From: Streptomyces angustmyceticus
GTDB lineage: Bacteria > Actinomycetota > Actinomycetes > Streptomycetales > Streptomycetaceae
Assembly (NCBI RefSeq): GCF_019933235.1
Contig: NZ_CP082945.1
Location: 1,364,001-1,428,000, forward strand
Reading direction: 5' to 3'
DNA length: 64,000 bases
Below the pieces are notes generated by a model, which did no database searches, was not told where the DNA came from, and saw nothing but the letters and a program-made list of their open reading frames with translations. Positions 53,905 to 63,687 of the stretch are shown here, in pieces (the stretch's first letter is position 1; every line of letters begins with the position of its first letter). Position numbers and translations under genes: made by a program.

Positions 53905-55179
53905 TCACTCCCCGGCAGGCCCCGTCCGCACCCGCAGGAACCGCGGCCGGTAGAGCTCGACATCACCGTTGAGCCGGGCGTCGGGCGGGGTGCCCGGCGG
54001 GCCGAGCCAGTTGATGTCGTAGCTGAGCAGAAGCTCCCCGTTCGCGGTGAATTCGGGGTGTACCTGAGGGTTGTAGGCGACGACGTACCGCGGGTCGGCG
54101 GCCGGCGGGCGGGGCGGGGTGAGGCGGCCGTCCGGTCCGTGCCAGGGGCCGTGGGGCGAGCAGGACCAGTAGGTGGTGATCGACCGCACTCCGGCCGCCC
54201 CGTCGCCCCCGGTGTCCATGGTGAACAGCAGCCAGGCCGGACCGTCGCGCACAACGGTGAAGGCACTGCCGACGCCCCGCCGGCCGCCGGCGCGCAGCAC
54301 CGGCGCGGCCCGCCCGGCCCGGCGCTGCCAGCGGGCCCCGTCCCAGAACCGCCAGCTCCCGCGGTCCGCGAGCCGTCCGCGGGGAACCCGTGCGAGGAAG
54401 GCGCTGGAGGCCGGTGACGAGGCGGGGTCGTCGCCGCCGAAGACATAGGTCCAGCCGCCGTCGCGGACCGCCGCCGTTCCGTAGAGGACGCGCCGGTCCG
54501 GGTCGGCGGAGGTCCGGCCGACGGTCTCGGTGATGCCCTCCAGGCGCAGGGCGGGCAGCGACAGCGTGGCCACCTCGGTGCCGCGCGGCAGGCCGAAGAT
54601 CCATGGTCCGGTGCCGGGGACGCGGTTCCACAGCAGCACCCGGAGGACCTTTTCGGCCGCGCCGGGCGTACGGGGCTCCACGCTCGCGGCGACGGGCCAG
54701 CGCCAGCCGCCGCCGGGCGGGTCGGGGAAGAGCGGGCCGGGTGCGGCCGCGGTGCCGCCGGTCAGGGTGCGCGCCGGCCGGCCCGTAGGGGACGTCACCA
54801 CGGCGGAGTTGTGCCGCAGGAGCGGGGTGCCGCCGGTGTCCGCGGTGCGCCAACGGTGCCGCTCGCCGCGCGGGTTGGGCGGTGGCTGGATCCGGTCGAG
54901 GAAGGTGTCGGAGAAGAGCCAGAGCGTACGGCCGTCGGGGAGGCGCACGGAGTGGGTGCCGTCACCGCCGGTCCAGTCGTCCACCCGGGAGTTGTCGTCT
55001 CCGTATCGGGCGAATTCCGCGGTATGCCGGGAATCGGCGGACCAGGAGGCGATCCGCCGCCCCCGGCAGTCCGCGGCGGGGCCGGGAGGGGAGGCCCACG
55101 GCGTCGCCCCCGGCAGGGCGGCGGAGGCGAGCAGCGCGGCGGCGACGGCGACGGTGCGGGTCAGCGGCGGCTGAGGCAT
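53905..55179 (-). CDS. Secreted DUF4185/DUF5005-like propeller protein
   Basis: A 424-residue exported protein with a signal peptide (to about residue 30). Repeated segments of a five-bladed, glycosidase-like propeller are visible: DGTHSVRLPDGRTLWLFSDTFLD, LRHNSAVVTSPTG, WTYVFGGDDP, PAWLLFTMDTGGDG and the terminal VVAYNPQVHPEF with LLLSYDINW. This pattern is typical of DUF4185/DUF5005 proteins, thought to act on or bind extracellular carbohydrate; catalytic residues are not established. ATG 55179 follows GAGGAGG. A candidate minus-strand promoter (TTGACC 55366-55361, TATTTA 55345-55340) lies upstream. Confidence 0.68.
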   Translation of the reverse strand: MPQPPLTRTVAVAAALLASAALPGATPWASPPGPAADCRGRRIASWSADSRHTAEFARYGDDNSRVDDWTGGDGTHSVRLPDGRTLWLFSDTFLDRIQPPPNPRGERHRWRTADTGGTPLLRHNSAVVTSPTGRPARTLTGGTAAAPGPLFPDPPGGGWRWPVAASVEPRTPGAAEKVLRVLLWNRVPGTGPWIFGLPRGTEVATLSLPALRLEGITETVGRTSADPDRRVLYGTAAVRDGGWTYVFGGDDPASSPASSAFLARVPRGRLADRGSWRFWDGARWQRRAGRAAPVLRAGGRRGVGSAFTVVRDGPAWLLFTMDTGGDGAAGVRSITTYWSCSPHGPWHGPDGRLTPPRPPAADPRYVVAYNPQVHPEFTANGELLLSYDINWLGPPGTPPDARLNGDVELYRPRFLRVRTGPAGE

Positions 55180-55381
55180 CGCCCTCCTCTGGGGATTTCC
55201 CTACTCCTCAAGACCCTGGGGGAGGGTGCCGCGTCCACCGTACGGAACCCCCGGGCGTCACGCGGCAGGCGCGACGCGCGGGGAAAGAGATGACTCCGTG
55301 CCATACGGCCGAACCGCCCCACCTGCCCCTTCCGGCGCATAAATATGAAGATCCATGGGAGGTCAACGAGGGCAACGTCAC

Positions 55382-55423
55382 AGCTGGAGCCCCTGCTCCA
55401 GCTAACGGTCGTTCGCCTAGCCT
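55382..55423 (+). promoter_or_regulatory. Promoter and palindrome of the mut operon
   Basis: The perfect inverted repeat AGCTGGAG-CCCCTG-CTCCAGCT (55382-55403) overlaps the expected -35 region. TAGCCT (55418-55423) is the -10 box, ending six bases before the mutA ATG, so the message is probably leaderless. Confidence 0.5.
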
Positions 55424-55429
55424 GCTGCC

Positions 55430-57313
55430 ATGACCGCCGAGTCCCCCGAACTCCCCCTGGCCGCCGCCTTCCCCGATGCCGATCGAGAGCAGTGGCAGCG
55501 CCTCGTCGAAGGCGTGCTGCGCAAATCGGGCGTCACAGAGGCGACGGGCACCGCCGCCGAGGACGCGCTCGCCACCGATCTGCAGGACGGCATCCGCGTC
55601 CGCCCGCTCTACACCGCCGAGGACGGCACGGCCGCCCTCGGCCATCCGGGCTTCCCGCCGTTCGTACGCGCCGGGCGGCCCGAGGGCACGACCGTCGCCG
55701 GGTGGGACGTACGCCAGCGCCATGTCCACACCGATCCCGTGCGCGCCAACGAAGCGGTGCTGGCCGACCTGGAGAACGGCGTCACCTCGGTCTGGCTGGC
55801 CGTCGGCGACGGCGGGCTGCCCGTGGACGGCATGGCCCGCGCGCTCGACGGTGTCTACCTGGACCTGGCCGCGGTCGTCCTGGACGCCGGCGCCGATTTC
55901 GCACCGGCCGCCGAGGAGTTGCTGCGGCTGTACACCGCGTCCGGCGCGCCGACGGCCGAGGCCGTCGGCTGCCTGGGCGCCGACCCGCTCGGGCTGCTGG
56001 CCCGTACGGGCGACGACGCCAAGCTGCGCCTGCAGGGGGAATCGGCCGCCCGGATCGCCGCGCGCTGCGCCGCGGAGGCGCCCGGCGTGCGCGCGCTGGC
56101 TGTGGACGCGCTGCCGTACCACGAGGCGGGTGGCTCCGCCGCCGAGGAACTGGGCGCCTCGCTGGCGACCGGTGTCGCCTACCTGCGGCAGCTGACGGAG
56201 TCCGGCCTGGGCATCGACGACGCCTGCCGGCAGCTGGAGTTCCGCTACGCCGCGACCGCGGACCAGTTCCTGACGATCGCCAAGCTGCGCGCCGCCCGGC
56301 GGCTGTGGGCCCGGGTCGCCGAGGTCTGCGGGGCCTCCCCCGCCGCCTCCGCGCAGCGCCAGCACGCCGTCACCTCCACGGTGATGATGACCCGTCGGGA
56401 CCCGTGGGTGAACATGCTGCGCACCACCGTCGCCGGGCTGTCCGCGGGTGTGGGCGGCGCGGAGTCGGTCACGGTGCTGCCGTTCGACGAGGCGCTGGGC
56501 GTGCCCGACGCGTTCGCCCGCCGGATCGCCCGGAACACCCAGTCCGTGCTGCTGGAGGAGTCGCACCTGTCCAAGGTGATCGACCCGGCGGGCGGCTCCT
56601 GGTACGTGGAGCGCCTCACCGACGAGCTGGCCCGTGCGGCCTGGGCGTTCTTCCAGGAGATCGAGGGCGCCGGCGGCCAGGCCGCGGCGCTGCGCTCCGG
56701 GATGATCGCCGGCCGGCTGGCCCGTACCTGGGAGCGCCGCACCGGCGAGCTGGCCCGCCGGCGCGAACCGATCACCGGTGTCAGCGAGTTCCCGCACCTC
56801 GCCGAGGCCCCGGTGCACCGCGAGCCGGCGCCCGATCCGATCGGCGGAGGGCTGCCGCGGGTGCGCAGGGACGACGCCTACGAGCGGCTGCGGTCGCGCT
56901 CCGACGCCCACCTGGCGGCGAGCGGCGCCCGTCCGAAGGTCTTCCTGGCCGCGCTGGGCCCGGTCGCGGCGCACACCGCGCGGGTGACGTTCGCGGCCAA
57001 TCTGTTCCAGGCCGGCGGCATCGAGACGGTGCAGGAGGCCGCGCCGGTGGACGCGGAGTCGGTGGCCGAGGCGTTCGCGCGCAGCGGTGCGCGGATCGCC
57101 TGCCTGTGTTCGAGCGACGCGGTGTACGGCGAGCAGGCGGCGGCCGTGGCGGCCGCGCTGAAGTCGGCGGGCGCGCTGCGGGTGCACCTGGCGGGCAAGC
57201 CGGGCGAGCGCCGGGAGGAATTCACAGCGGCCGGGGTGGACGCCTTCGTCTTCGCGGGCTGCGACGCGGTCGAGGCGCTGTCCTCGGCCCTGGATGTCAT
57301 GGAGGTGGCGTGA
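55430..57313 (+). CDS. mutA: Methylmalonyl-CoA mutase small (beta) subunit
   Basis: A 627-residue MutA. The barrel domain includes [40 protein letters not shown] and [33 protein letters not shown]. The C-terminal region resembles the cobalamin-binding fold but lacks the DxHxxG cobalt-ligand motif (it reads [11 protein letters not shown]), as expected for the non-catalytic subunit. With MutB it forms the heterodimer that interconverts methylmalonyl-CoA and succinyl-CoA, linking propionyl-CoA metabolism and polyketide precursor supply. Its stop overlaps the mutB start by one base. Confidence 0.95.
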   Translation: MTAESPELPLAAAFPDADREQWQRLVEGVLRKSGVTEATGTAAEDALATDLQDGIRVRPLYTAEDGTAALGHPGFPPFVRAGRPEGTTVAGWDVRQRHVHTDPVRANEAVLADLENGVTSVWLAVGDGGLPVDGMARALDGVYLDLAAVVLDAGADFAPAAEELLRLYTASGAPTAEAVGCLGADPLGLLARTGDDAKLRLQGESAARIAARCAAEAPGVRALAVDALPYHEAGGSAAEELGASLATGVAYLRQLTESGLGIDDACRQLEFRYAATADQFLTIAKLRAARRLWARVAEVCGASPAASAQRQHAVTSTVMMTRRDPWVNMLRTTVAGLSAGVGGAESVTVLPFDEALGVPDAFARRIARNTQSVLLEESHLSKVIDPAGGSWYVERLTDELARAAWAFFQEIEGAGGQAAALRSGMIAGRLARTWERRTGELARRREPITGVSEFPHLAEAPVHREPAPDPIGGGLPRVRRDDAYERLRSRSDAHLAASGARPKVFLAALGPVAAHTARVTFAANLFQAGGIETVQEAAPVDAESVAEAFARSGARIACLCSSDAVYGEQAAAVAAALKSAGALRVHLAGKPGERREEFTAAGVDAFVFAGCDAVEALSSALDVMEVA

Positions 57314-59544
57314 TGAACGACACGACACAGCAGACGGGCGCCATCCCGGACTTCAGCACGGTCGAGCTGGGGAAGCCGGGCGGGGCGGACGCCGCGGGCG
57401 ACACCGGCGAGTGGGCCGCCGCGGTGGCGCAGTCCACCGGCAAGGCCGTCGACGACCTGACGTGGGAGACGCCGGAGGGCATCGACGTCAAGCCGCTGTA
57501 CACCGAGGCGGACCTCGACGGCCTGGACTTCCTGGGCACCTACCCGGGCATCACGCCGTACCTGCGCGGCCCGTACCCGACGATGTACGTCAACCAGCCC
57601 TGGACGATCCGGCAGTACGCCGGCTTCTCCACCGCCGAGGAGTCCAACGCCTTCTACCGCCGCAACCTCGCGGCCGGCCAGAAGGGCCTGTCGGTCGCCT
57701 TCGACCTGCCCACCCACCGCGGCTACGACAGCGACCACCCGCGGGTGACCGGCGACGTCGGCATGGCGGGCGTCGCGATCGACTCGATCTACGACATGCG
57801 GCAGCTCTTCGAGGGCATCCCGCTGGATAAGATGACGGTGTCGATGACGATGAACGGCGCGGTGCTGCCCGTTCTCGCGCTCTACATCGTGGCCGCCGAG
57901 GAGCAGGGCGTACCGCCCGAGAAGCTGGCCGGGACCATCCAGAACGACATCCTCAAGGAGTTCATGGTCCGCAACACCTACATCTACCCGCCGCAGCCCT
58001 CGATGCGGATCATCTCCGACATCTTCGCGTACACCTCGCAGAAGATGCCGCGCTACAACTCCATCTCCATCTCCGGCTACCACATCCAGGAGGCGGGCGC
58101 GACGGCCGACCTGGAGCTGGCGTACACCCTCGCCGACGGGGTGGAGTACCTGCGCGCGGGCATGGCGGCGGGCATGGACGTGGACTCCTTCGCGCCGCGT
58201 CTGTCGTTCTTCTGGGCGATCGGCATGAACTTCTTCATGGAGATCGCCAAGCTGCGGGCGGCCCGGCTGCTGTGGGCGCGTCTGGTCCAGCGCTTCGAGC
58301 CGAAGAACCCCAAGTCCCTCTCCCTGCGCACCCATTCGCAGACCTCGGGCTGGTCGCTGACCGCGCAGGACGTGTTCAACAACGTCACCCGCACCTGCGT
58401 GGAGGCGATGGCGGCGACGCAGGGCCACACCCAGTCCCTGCACACCAACGCCCTGGACGAGGCGCTGGCGCTGCCCACCGACTTCTCCGCCCGGATCGCC
58501 CGCAACACCCAGCTGTTCCTGCAGCAGGAGTCGGGCACCTGCCGGGTCATCGACCCGTGGGGCGGCAGCGCGTACGTCGAGAAGCTCACCCACGACCTGG
58601 CGCGGCGGGCCTGGCAGCACATCGAGGAGGTCGAGGCGGCCGGCGGGATGGCCAAGGCCATCGACGCGGGCATCCCCAAGCTGCGCGTCGAGGAGGCCGC
58701 GGCCCGTACCCAGGCCCGGATCGACTCGGGGCGGCAGGCGCTGATCGGCGTCAACAAGTACCGGGTGGAGACCGACGAGGAGATCGAGGTCCTCAAGGTC
58801 GACAACTCCTCGGTGCGCGCCCAGCAGATCGAGAAGCTGAAGCGGCTGCGCGCCGAGCGCGACGAGGACGCCTGCCAGGCGGCGCTGCGGGCGCTGACCG
58901 CGGCGGCCGAGTCCGGCCCCGGCGAGGGGCTGGAGGGCAATCTGCTGGCGCTGGCCGTGGACGCGGCCCGTGCGATGGCGACGGTCGGCGAGATCTCGGA
59001 CGCCCTGGAGACCGTCTACGGGCGGCACTCCGGCCAGATCCGTACGATCTCCGGTGTGTATCGAGATGAAGCGGGCCCCTCCTCCGGTGTCGAGCGCACC
59101 CGGGACCTGGTGGCCGAGTTCGAGCGCGCCGAGGGGCGCCGGCCGCGCATCCTGGTGGCCAAGATGGGCCAGGACGGCCATGACCGCGGCCAGAAGGTGA
59201 TCGCCACGGCCTTCGCCGACCTGGGCTTCGACGTCGATGTCGGCCCGCTGTTCCAGACCCCGGCCGAGGTCGCCCGCCAGGCCGTGGAGGCGGACGTCCA
59301 CATCGTCGGGGTGTCCTCGCTGGCGGCCGGCCACCTGACCCTGGTGCCCGCGCTGAAGGAGGCGCTCGCCGCCGAGGACCGCGAGGACATCACGATCGTG
59401 GTGGGCGGGGTGATCCCGCCGCAGGACGTGCAGCCGCTGCGCGACATGGGCGCCGCCGCGGTCTTCCTGCCCGGCACGGTCATCCCGGACGCCGCGCACG
59501 ACCTGGTGCGGGACCTGGCGTCGGTCCTCGGCCACGAACTCTGA
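57313..59544 (+). CDS. mutB: Methylmalonyl-CoA mutase large (alpha) subunit
   Basis: A 743-residue catalytic subunit. The substrate barrel has [35 protein letters not shown] and [20 protein letters not shown]. The C-terminal adenosylcobalamin domain has [11 protein letters not shown], with H623 as the lower axial cobalt ligand, followed by GVSSLAAGH and [10 protein letters not shown]. It performs the radical carbon-skeleton rearrangement. ATG 57313 overlaps the mutA stop (TGATG), with GGAGGTGG upstream; GTG 57310 is possible. It is followed after 10 bp by meaB, giving the standard actinobacterial mutA-mutB-meaB operon. Confidence 0.96.
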   Translation: MNDTTQQTGAIPDFSTVELGKPGGADAAGDTGEWAAAVAQSTGKAVDDLTWETPEGIDVKPLYTEADLDGLDFLGTYPGITPYLRGPYPTMYVNQPWTIRQYAGFSTAEESNAFYRRNLAAGQKGLSVAFDLPTHRGYDSDHPRVTGDVGMAGVAIDSIYDMRQLFEGIPLDKMTVSMTMNGAVLPVLALYIVAAEEQGVPPEKLAGTIQNDILKEFMVRNTYIYPPQPSMRIISDIFAYTSQKMPRYNSISISGYHIQEAGATADLELAYTLADGVEYLRAGMAAGMDVDSFAPRLSFFWAIGMNFFMEIAKLRAARLLWARLVQRFEPKNPKSLSLRTHSQTSGWSLTAQDVFNNVTRTCVEAMAATQGHTQSLHTNALDEALALPTDFSARIARNTQLFLQQESGTCRVIDPWGGSAYVEKLTHDLARRAWQHIEEVEAAGGMAKAIDAGIPKLRVEEAAARTQARIDSGRQALIGVNKYRVETDEEIEVLKVDNSSVRAQQIEKLKRLRAERDEDACQAALRALTAAAESGPGEGLEGNLLALAVDAARAMATVGEISDALETVYGRHSGQIRTISGVYRDEAGPSSGVERTRDLVAEFERAEGRRPRILVAKMGQDGHDRGQKVIATAFADLGFDVDVGPLFQTPAEVARQAVEADVHIVGVSSLAAGHLTLVPALKEALAAEDREDITIVVGGVIPPQDVQPLRDMGAAAVFLPGTVIPDAAHDLVRDLASVLGHEL

Positions 59545-59554
59545 TCGGGGGGTC

Positions 59555-60562
59555 ATGCCTGCGACGATCGATGTCGAACGGTACGCCGAGGGGGTCCGCG
59601 CGGGCTCCCGGGCCTGGATCGCCCGTGCGGTCACCCTGGTCGAGTCCACCCGGACCGACCACCGGGCGGCGGCCCAGCGGCTGCTGGTCGAGCTGCTGCC
59701 GCACTCCGGCGCGGCCCGCCGGGTGGGCATCAGCGGGGTGCCGGGTGTCGGCAAGTCGACCTTCATCGACGCGCTCGGCTCGCTGCTGACCGGCGCCGGG
59801 CACCGGGTGGCGGTGCTCGCCGTCGACCCGTCCTCCAGCCGTACCGGCGGCTCCATCCTGGGCGACAAGACCCGGATGGAGCGGCTCGCGACGGATCCGG
59901 CGGCGTTCGTGCGCCCCTCCCCCACCTCCGGCACGCTGGGCGGGGTGGCGCGGGCCACCCGGGAGTCCATCGTGGTGATGGAGGCCGCGGGCTACGACGT
60001 CGTCCTGGTGGAGACGGTCGGCGTCGGCCAGTCCGAGACCACGGTGGCGGGCATGGTCGACACCTTTCTGCTGCTCACCCTGGCGCGCACCGGCGACCAG
60101 CTCCAGGGCATCAAGAAGGGTGTGCTGGAGCTGGCGGACCTGGTCTCCGTCAACAAGGCCGACGGCCCGCACGAGCGGGACGCCCGTTCGGCGGCCCGCG
60201 AACTGTCCGGCGCGCTGCGGCTGTTGCAGCCCCCGGACGCGGCCTGGACGCCGCCCGTGCTGACCTGCAGCGCCCGCGAGGGCACCGGCCTGAAGGGGGT
60301 CTGGGAGCGGGTCGAGCAGCACCGCGCCCTTCTGGAGTCCACCGGCGCACTGGCCGAGCGGCGCCGCGCCCAGCAGGTCGACTGGACCTGGTCGATGGTG
60401 CGCGACCGGCTGATCGACCGCCTCCAGGAGCACCCGGAGGTGCGCCGGCTGGGCCCCGGCGTGGAACAGGCGGTGCGCGACGGCGAGATCACCGCGACGC
60501 TGGCGGCGGAACGGCTGCTGGAGGCGTTCGGCCTCGGCGACGGCCTGGCGGCCGGGGCGTAG
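59555..60562 (+). CDS. meaB: Methylmalonyl-CoA mutase-associated GTPase MeaB
   Basis: A 335-residue G3E-family P-loop GTPase: Walker [10 protein letters not shown] (61-69), the switch segment [32 protein letters not shown] (Walker B region) and NKAD for guanine recognition. The C-terminal dimerisation arm is present. MeaB chaperones the mutase, gating cobalamin delivery and protecting the radical enzyme from inactivation. Spacing of 10 bp from mutB indicates one transcript, ending at the hairpin 60591-60614. Confidence 0.95.
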   Translation: MPATIDVERYAEGVRAGSRAWIARAVTLVESTRTDHRAAAQRLLVELLPHSGAARRVGISGVPGVGKSTFIDALGSLLTGAGHRVAVLAVDPSSSRTGGSILGDKTRMERLATDPAAFVRPSPTSGTLGGVARATRESIVVMEAAGYDVVLVETVGVGQSETTVAGMVDTFLLLTLARTGDQLQGIKKGVLELADLVSVNKADGPHERDARSAARELSGALRLLQPPDAAWTPPVLTCSAREGTGLKGVWERVEQHRALLESTGALAERRRAQQVDWTWSMVRDRLIDRLQEHPEVRRLGPGVEQAVRDGEITATLAAERLLEAFGLGDGLAAGA

Positions 60563-60590
60563 CGGACCATCACGCGGCTGGCGCGGGACC

Positions 60591-60614
60591 CGGGGGCCGG
60601 CTATCCGGCCCCCG
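60591..60614. terminator. Bidirectional terminator overlapping a stop codon
   Basis: CGGGGGCCGG (60591-60600) pairs perfectly with 60605-60614 around CTAT. The loop contains the stop codon of the convergent LysR gene. Confidence 0.8.
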
Positions 60615-61518
60615 TCTCCTGTCCCGGCCGGGCGGGGTGTTCCCGCGCGGCGAAGTGGGCGACGGCCATGGCGCGGAACCGCCGGGCGGCCGTGGAGAGA
60701 TAGCTGTCCTCGCGCCGGACCAGGTCCAGGGTCCGTACGCAGTCCGGGGTGTCGAGGTGCAGCCAGGCGAGCGGCACGTGCGGGAGTTCGGGGCGGGCGA
60801 GGGCGGGGATCAGGCCGATGCCGAGCCCGGCCGCGATCAGGAAGTGCGTGGCGCCGGGCTCGTCGCCCTCGCAGGAGATCACCGGCCGTCGCCCGATCGC
60901 GGTGAACAGCCGCTCCAGCAGGGCGCGTTGCCAGTTCCCCTGCCTGGTGGTGATGAAGGGCTCATCGGCGATCTCGGCCACCGTGACCCGCTCCCGTGCG
61001 GCCAGCGGATGACCGGCCGGCACGGCGAGCAGCACCTCTTCGCGCAGCAGCCGCACCGCGCCCAGACCGGGCCCGGACAGCGGCTGGGAGGCGAAGCAGA
61101 AGTCGACGTCCCGCGCCCGCAGTTGGGCCCGCATCACCTCGGGGGTGGACTGCAGGCACCGGAGGGTGACGCCGGGGTGGGCGGCGCGGAAGGCGGCGAG
61201 CAGTTCGGTGAGCGGCAGCAGGGTCTCGGCGGCGACGGCGAGGGAGCCGTCGTCCAGCCCGGCGGCGTCGGCCATCTCCCGCCGTGCGTCGTCGAGTTCG
61301 TCCAGCGCCCGTTCGACCCGGGTCAGGAAGGCGGCGCCATGGCGGTTGAGCCGGATGGCACGGCCCTGCCGGTCGAAGAGCCGTACGCCCAGCTCCGCCT
61401 CCAGCCGGGCGATCGTCCGGCTCACCGACGGCTGGGCCACCCGTAGTTCCTCGGCGGCCCGGCTGATGTGCTCCCGGCGCGCGACCTCCCGGAAGTAGCG
61501 CAGTGACAGCAGATCCAT
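60601..61518 (-). CDS. LysR-family transcriptional regulator
   Basis: A 305-residue LysR regulator. The N-terminal winged helix reads MDLLSLRYFREVARREHISRAAEELRVAQPSVSRTIARLEAELGVRLFDRQG (residues 1-52 or so). The substrate-binding domain (about 90-300) has LRARDVDFCFASQPL and FLIAAGLGIGLIPALA. It most resembles the group controlling small exporters or catabolic genes; no divergent target gene lies beside it, so its regulon is unclear. ATG 61518 starts the helix-turn-helix; weak GGAA upstream. The gene is convergent with the mut operon. Confidence 0.88.
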   Translation of the reverse strand: MDLLSLRYFREVARREHISRAAEELRVAQPSVSRTIARLEAELGVRLFDRQGRAIRLNRHGAAFLTRVERALDELDDARREMADAAGLDDGSLAVAAETLLPLTELLAAFRAAHPGVTLRCLQSTPEVMRAQLRARDVDFCFASQPLSGPGLGAVRLLREEVLLAVPAGHPLAARERVTVAEIADEPFITTRQGNWQRALLERLFTAIGRRPVISCEGDEPGATHFLIAAGLGIGLIPALARPELPHVPLAWLHLDTPDCVRTLDLVRREDSYLSTAARRFRAMAVAHFAAREHPARPGQETGAG

Positions 61519-61629
61519 CGGATTCCGGGCCTTCCGTACGGAGCGGGACGACCCGGGAATCGTCACACATCCGGCGGCGCCGTGCCCGCGGCGTACGGCC
61601 GCCCGCGCCGGATCCCCGCCGGGCCGGTC

Positions 61630-62136
61630 TCAGCCGCGCATCGACACCGTCGCCCACACCGTCTTCCCGGTCGGGTCCGGCGTCGTCCAGCCCCACGCGT
61701 CGCTCAGCCGGTCGACGATGTGCAGACCGCGCCCGGACTCCGCCAGGTGGTCCGCGGGCTTGACGACGGGGGCGCCACGGCCCGCGTCCGACACGGCGCA
61801 CAGCACCGAGGAGTTCTGGCGGGTCAGGGCGAGCCAGGCGGTGCAGAAGGGAGCCGGCGCGCCGGACGTCCCGGCCTCCTTGGAGTCCTCGGCGCCGTAG
61901 CGCAGGGCGTTGCTGACGAGTTCCGAGACCACCAGGGCCACGTCGTCGGCCACGCCGGCGCACATCTGCCAGCCGGCGAGGGTGGCCCGGGTGAACCGGC
62001 GGGCCTCCGGCACGCTGCGGGTGCTTCCGCTGAGGGCGCAGGCGGCGAATCCGTCAGGGGCGGGCATCCACCAGCTGTCCTCACACGCTTCATCCCGAAG
62101 GGCGTCGTGCACGGTCTCTGCCGGATGAGTGGTCAT
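61630..62136 (-). CDS. Anti-sigma-factor-like ATP-binding protein (HATPase_c)
   Basis: A 168-residue GHKL ATPase of the RsbW/SpoIIAB-like group common in streptomycetes: N-box VVSELVSNALRYG, G1 VSDAGRGAPV and G2 ESGRGLHIVDRLSDAWGW. Most of these lack a known sigma partner. I prefer ATG 62136 because GGAG lies six bases upstream; ATG 62142 directly abuts it. It is divergent from a DUF397-XRE pair, the WhiJ-like arrangement in which all three are thought to work together in development. A palindrome lies in the shared promoter. Confidence 0.85.
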   Translation of the reverse strand: MTTHPAETVHDALRDEACEDSWWMPAPDGFAACALSGSTRSVPEARRFTRATLAGWQMCAGVADDVALVVSELVSNALRYGAEDSKEAGTSGAPAPFCTAWLALTRQNSSVLCAVSDAGRGAPVVKPADHLAESGRGLHIVDRLSDAWGWTTPDPTGKTVWATVSMRG

Positions 62137-62212
62137 CAACATCTCCGCGAGGGGGATTTCGGGGCTGGGCCGGACTGCCTCGGAGAGCTAATATCCTCGT
62201 CAGCCGTCGCAT

Positions 62213-62226
62213 GATGCAAGTGCATC
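62213..62226. promoter_or_regulatory. Operator candidate of the ATPase / DUF397-XRE divergon
   Basis: A perfect inverted repeat, GATGCA-AG-TGCATC, followed by TGCAATTACATC (62227-62238), whose complement begins GATGTA. On the minus strand TTGCAT (62220-62215), 18 bases and GATATT (62196-62191) form a possible ATPase promoter that overlaps it. Confidence 0.55.
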
Positions 62227-62331
62227 TGCAATTACATCAGTAAGGACGGTCGCTCAGGGTCTCGTTCACGCCAAGGTGATCGCGGGCCCGGATCCCGTCG
62301 GAGAGCGGCCTCCAGCAAGGGAGCAGCTGTT

Positions 62332-62574
62332 ATGGAGCCGGTGACCAACGGCATGCAGGCGACCAGCATCGAAGGCGCCGTCTGGCGCAAGAGCCGCCGC
62401 AGCAACCCCAGCGGCAACTGCGTGGAACTGGCCGCCCTTTCGGACGGCGGGGTGGCGGTGCGCAACTCCCGGTTCGCCTCGGGTCCGGCGCTGGTCTACA
62501 CCCACGAGGAGATGGTGGCTTTCGTCCAGGGCGCCAAGGACGGCGACTTCGACGATCTCATCGCCGGCCGCTGA
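62332..62574 (+). CDS. DUF397 small protein
   Basis: An 80-residue DUF397 protein: AVWRKSRRSNPSGNCVELAALSDGGVAVRNSR, then FASGPALVYTHEEMVAFVQGAKDGDFDDLI. DUF397 proteins are streptomycete-specific partners of XRE regulators such as WhiJ and probably bind them to relieve repression. AGGGAG lies about nine bases before ATG 62332; ATG 62353 is a second in-frame option. The XRE gene follows 112 bp downstream in the same direction. Confidence 0.88.
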   Translation: MEPVTNGMQATSIEGAVWRKSRRSNPSGNCVELAALSDGGVAVRNSRFASGPALVYTHEEMVAFVQGAKDGDFDDLIAGR

Positions 62575-62686
62575 GCGTGCGCCGGCGCGATTGGCGCATA
62601 TGTCGGCCGGATAGTCGCCCCGGCTGTACGAAGCACTCGGGGCGGTGGGACACTGGGCGCTCGCCCGACCACTCAGGGGAGTCAGC

Positions 62687-63595
62687 ATGACCGCCGCGCA
62701 GTCGAGCAGCGACCCGTCCCTGCGCCGCTACCTGGAGCATCCGCGGGGCGGCCCGACCGTCCTGCGCATCGTGCTGGGTACGCAACTCCGCCGGCTGCGC
62801 GAAGGCGCGGGCATCACCCGCGAGGCCGCCGGGGAGGCCATCCGCGGTTCGCACGCGAAGATCAGCCGCCTGGAACTCGGCCGGGTGAGCTGCAAGGAGC
62901 GCGATGTCGCCGATCTGCTGACGCTCTACCACGTCACGGACGAGGCGGTCCGCGACGACTTCCTCAAGCTGGCGCGCAGGACCAGCAGTCCGGGCTGGTG
63001 GCACCAGTACAACGATGTGCTGCCCGGCTGGTTCGAGACGCACATCGGCCTCGAAGAGGCCGCCTCGGTGATCCGCACGTACGAAGTGCAGTTCGTCCCG
63101 GGCCTGTTGCAGACGCCGGACTACGCCCGCGCGGTGGCCCAGCTCGGGCATCCGCGGTCCTCCCCGGAGGAGATCGAGCGGCGGGTGCAGCTGCGTGTAC
63201 AGCGCCAGGAGCTGCTGACCGTCTCGGACGCGCCGCGGGTGTGGGCCGTGATCGACGAGGCGTCGCTGCGCCGGCCGCTGGGCGGACCGGAGGTGATGGC
63301 GGGCCAGCTCAGACACCTGCTGACGATGGCCGGACTGCCCAACGTCACCCTGCAGATCGCGCCGTTCAGCCTGGGCGGTCTGGCCGCGGCGGGCGGGCCG
63401 ATCACGATCCTGCGGTTCCTGGAGCCGGACCTGCCGGACATCGTCTACCTGGAGCAGCTGACCAGCGCGCTCTATCTGGACAAGCGCGACGACGTCGACC
63501 ACTACCTCGCGGTGATGGACCGTCTCAGCGCACAGTCCGAGTCGCCCCGCGAGTCCCTGGCGATCCTGGAGCGGCTGCTCAAGCAGGAGGACTGA
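62687..63595 (+). CDS. XRE-family regulator with DUF5753 domain (WhiJ-like)
   Basis: A 302-residue regulator. The N-terminal helix-turn-helix is LGTQLRRLREGAGITREAAGEAIRGSHAKISRLELGR (about residues 27-63). The C-terminal DUF5753 region has WWHQYNDVLPGWFETHIGLEEAAS, YEVQFVPGLLQTPDYARAV and LYLDKRDDVDHYLAVMDRL. This architecture defines the WhiJ-like group, which silences developmental or metabolic genes until its DUF397 partner acts. ATG 62687 follows AGGGGAG by five bases. It is preceded by DUF397 and followed, convergently, by an S-adenosylmethionine-dependent methyltransferase gene often found with this group. Confidence 0.9.
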   Translation: MTAAQSSSDPSLRRYLEHPRGGPTVLRIVLGTQLRRLREGAGITREAAGEAIRGSHAKISRLELGRVSCKERDVADLLTLYHVTDEAVRDDFLKLARRTSSPGWWHQYNDVLPGWFETHIGLEEAASVIRTYEVQFVPGLLQTPDYARAVAQLGHPRSSPEEIERRVQLRVQRQELLTVSDAPRVWAVIDEASLRRPLGGPEVMAGQLRHLLTMAGLPNVTLQIAPFSLGGLAAAGGPITILRFLEPDLPDIVYLEQLTSALYLDKRDDVDHYLAVMDRLSAQSESPRESLAILERLLKQED

Positions 63596-63632
63596 CGCGC
63601 GGCACCGCACAGGCGGAGCGGATCACGCAGGG

Positions 63633-63669
63633 AGAGGGGCGGGGCGCCCACCGGGCACCCCGCCCCTCT
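63633..63669. terminator. Bidirectional terminator
   Basis: AGAGGGGCGGGGCGCCC (63633-63649) pairs with 63653-63669 with one mismatch and a 3-base loop, between the convergent XRE and methyltransferase genes. Confidence 0.8.
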
Positions 63670-63687
63670 TCCTGCGCCGCGAGCGCG

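Noticed and set aside
55180..55429. Adenosylcobalamin riboswitch upstream of mutA
   Set aside because: The mutA message appears leaderless, and I see no B12-box-like conserved sequence; there is no room for the aptamer after the promoter.
55345..59544. An open frame of about 1400 codons running through mutA and into mutB
   Set aside because: Only the part from 57313 onward encodes MutB. The upstream part is the +1 shadow of mutA, rich in Arg/Gly/Ala, with no family motif.
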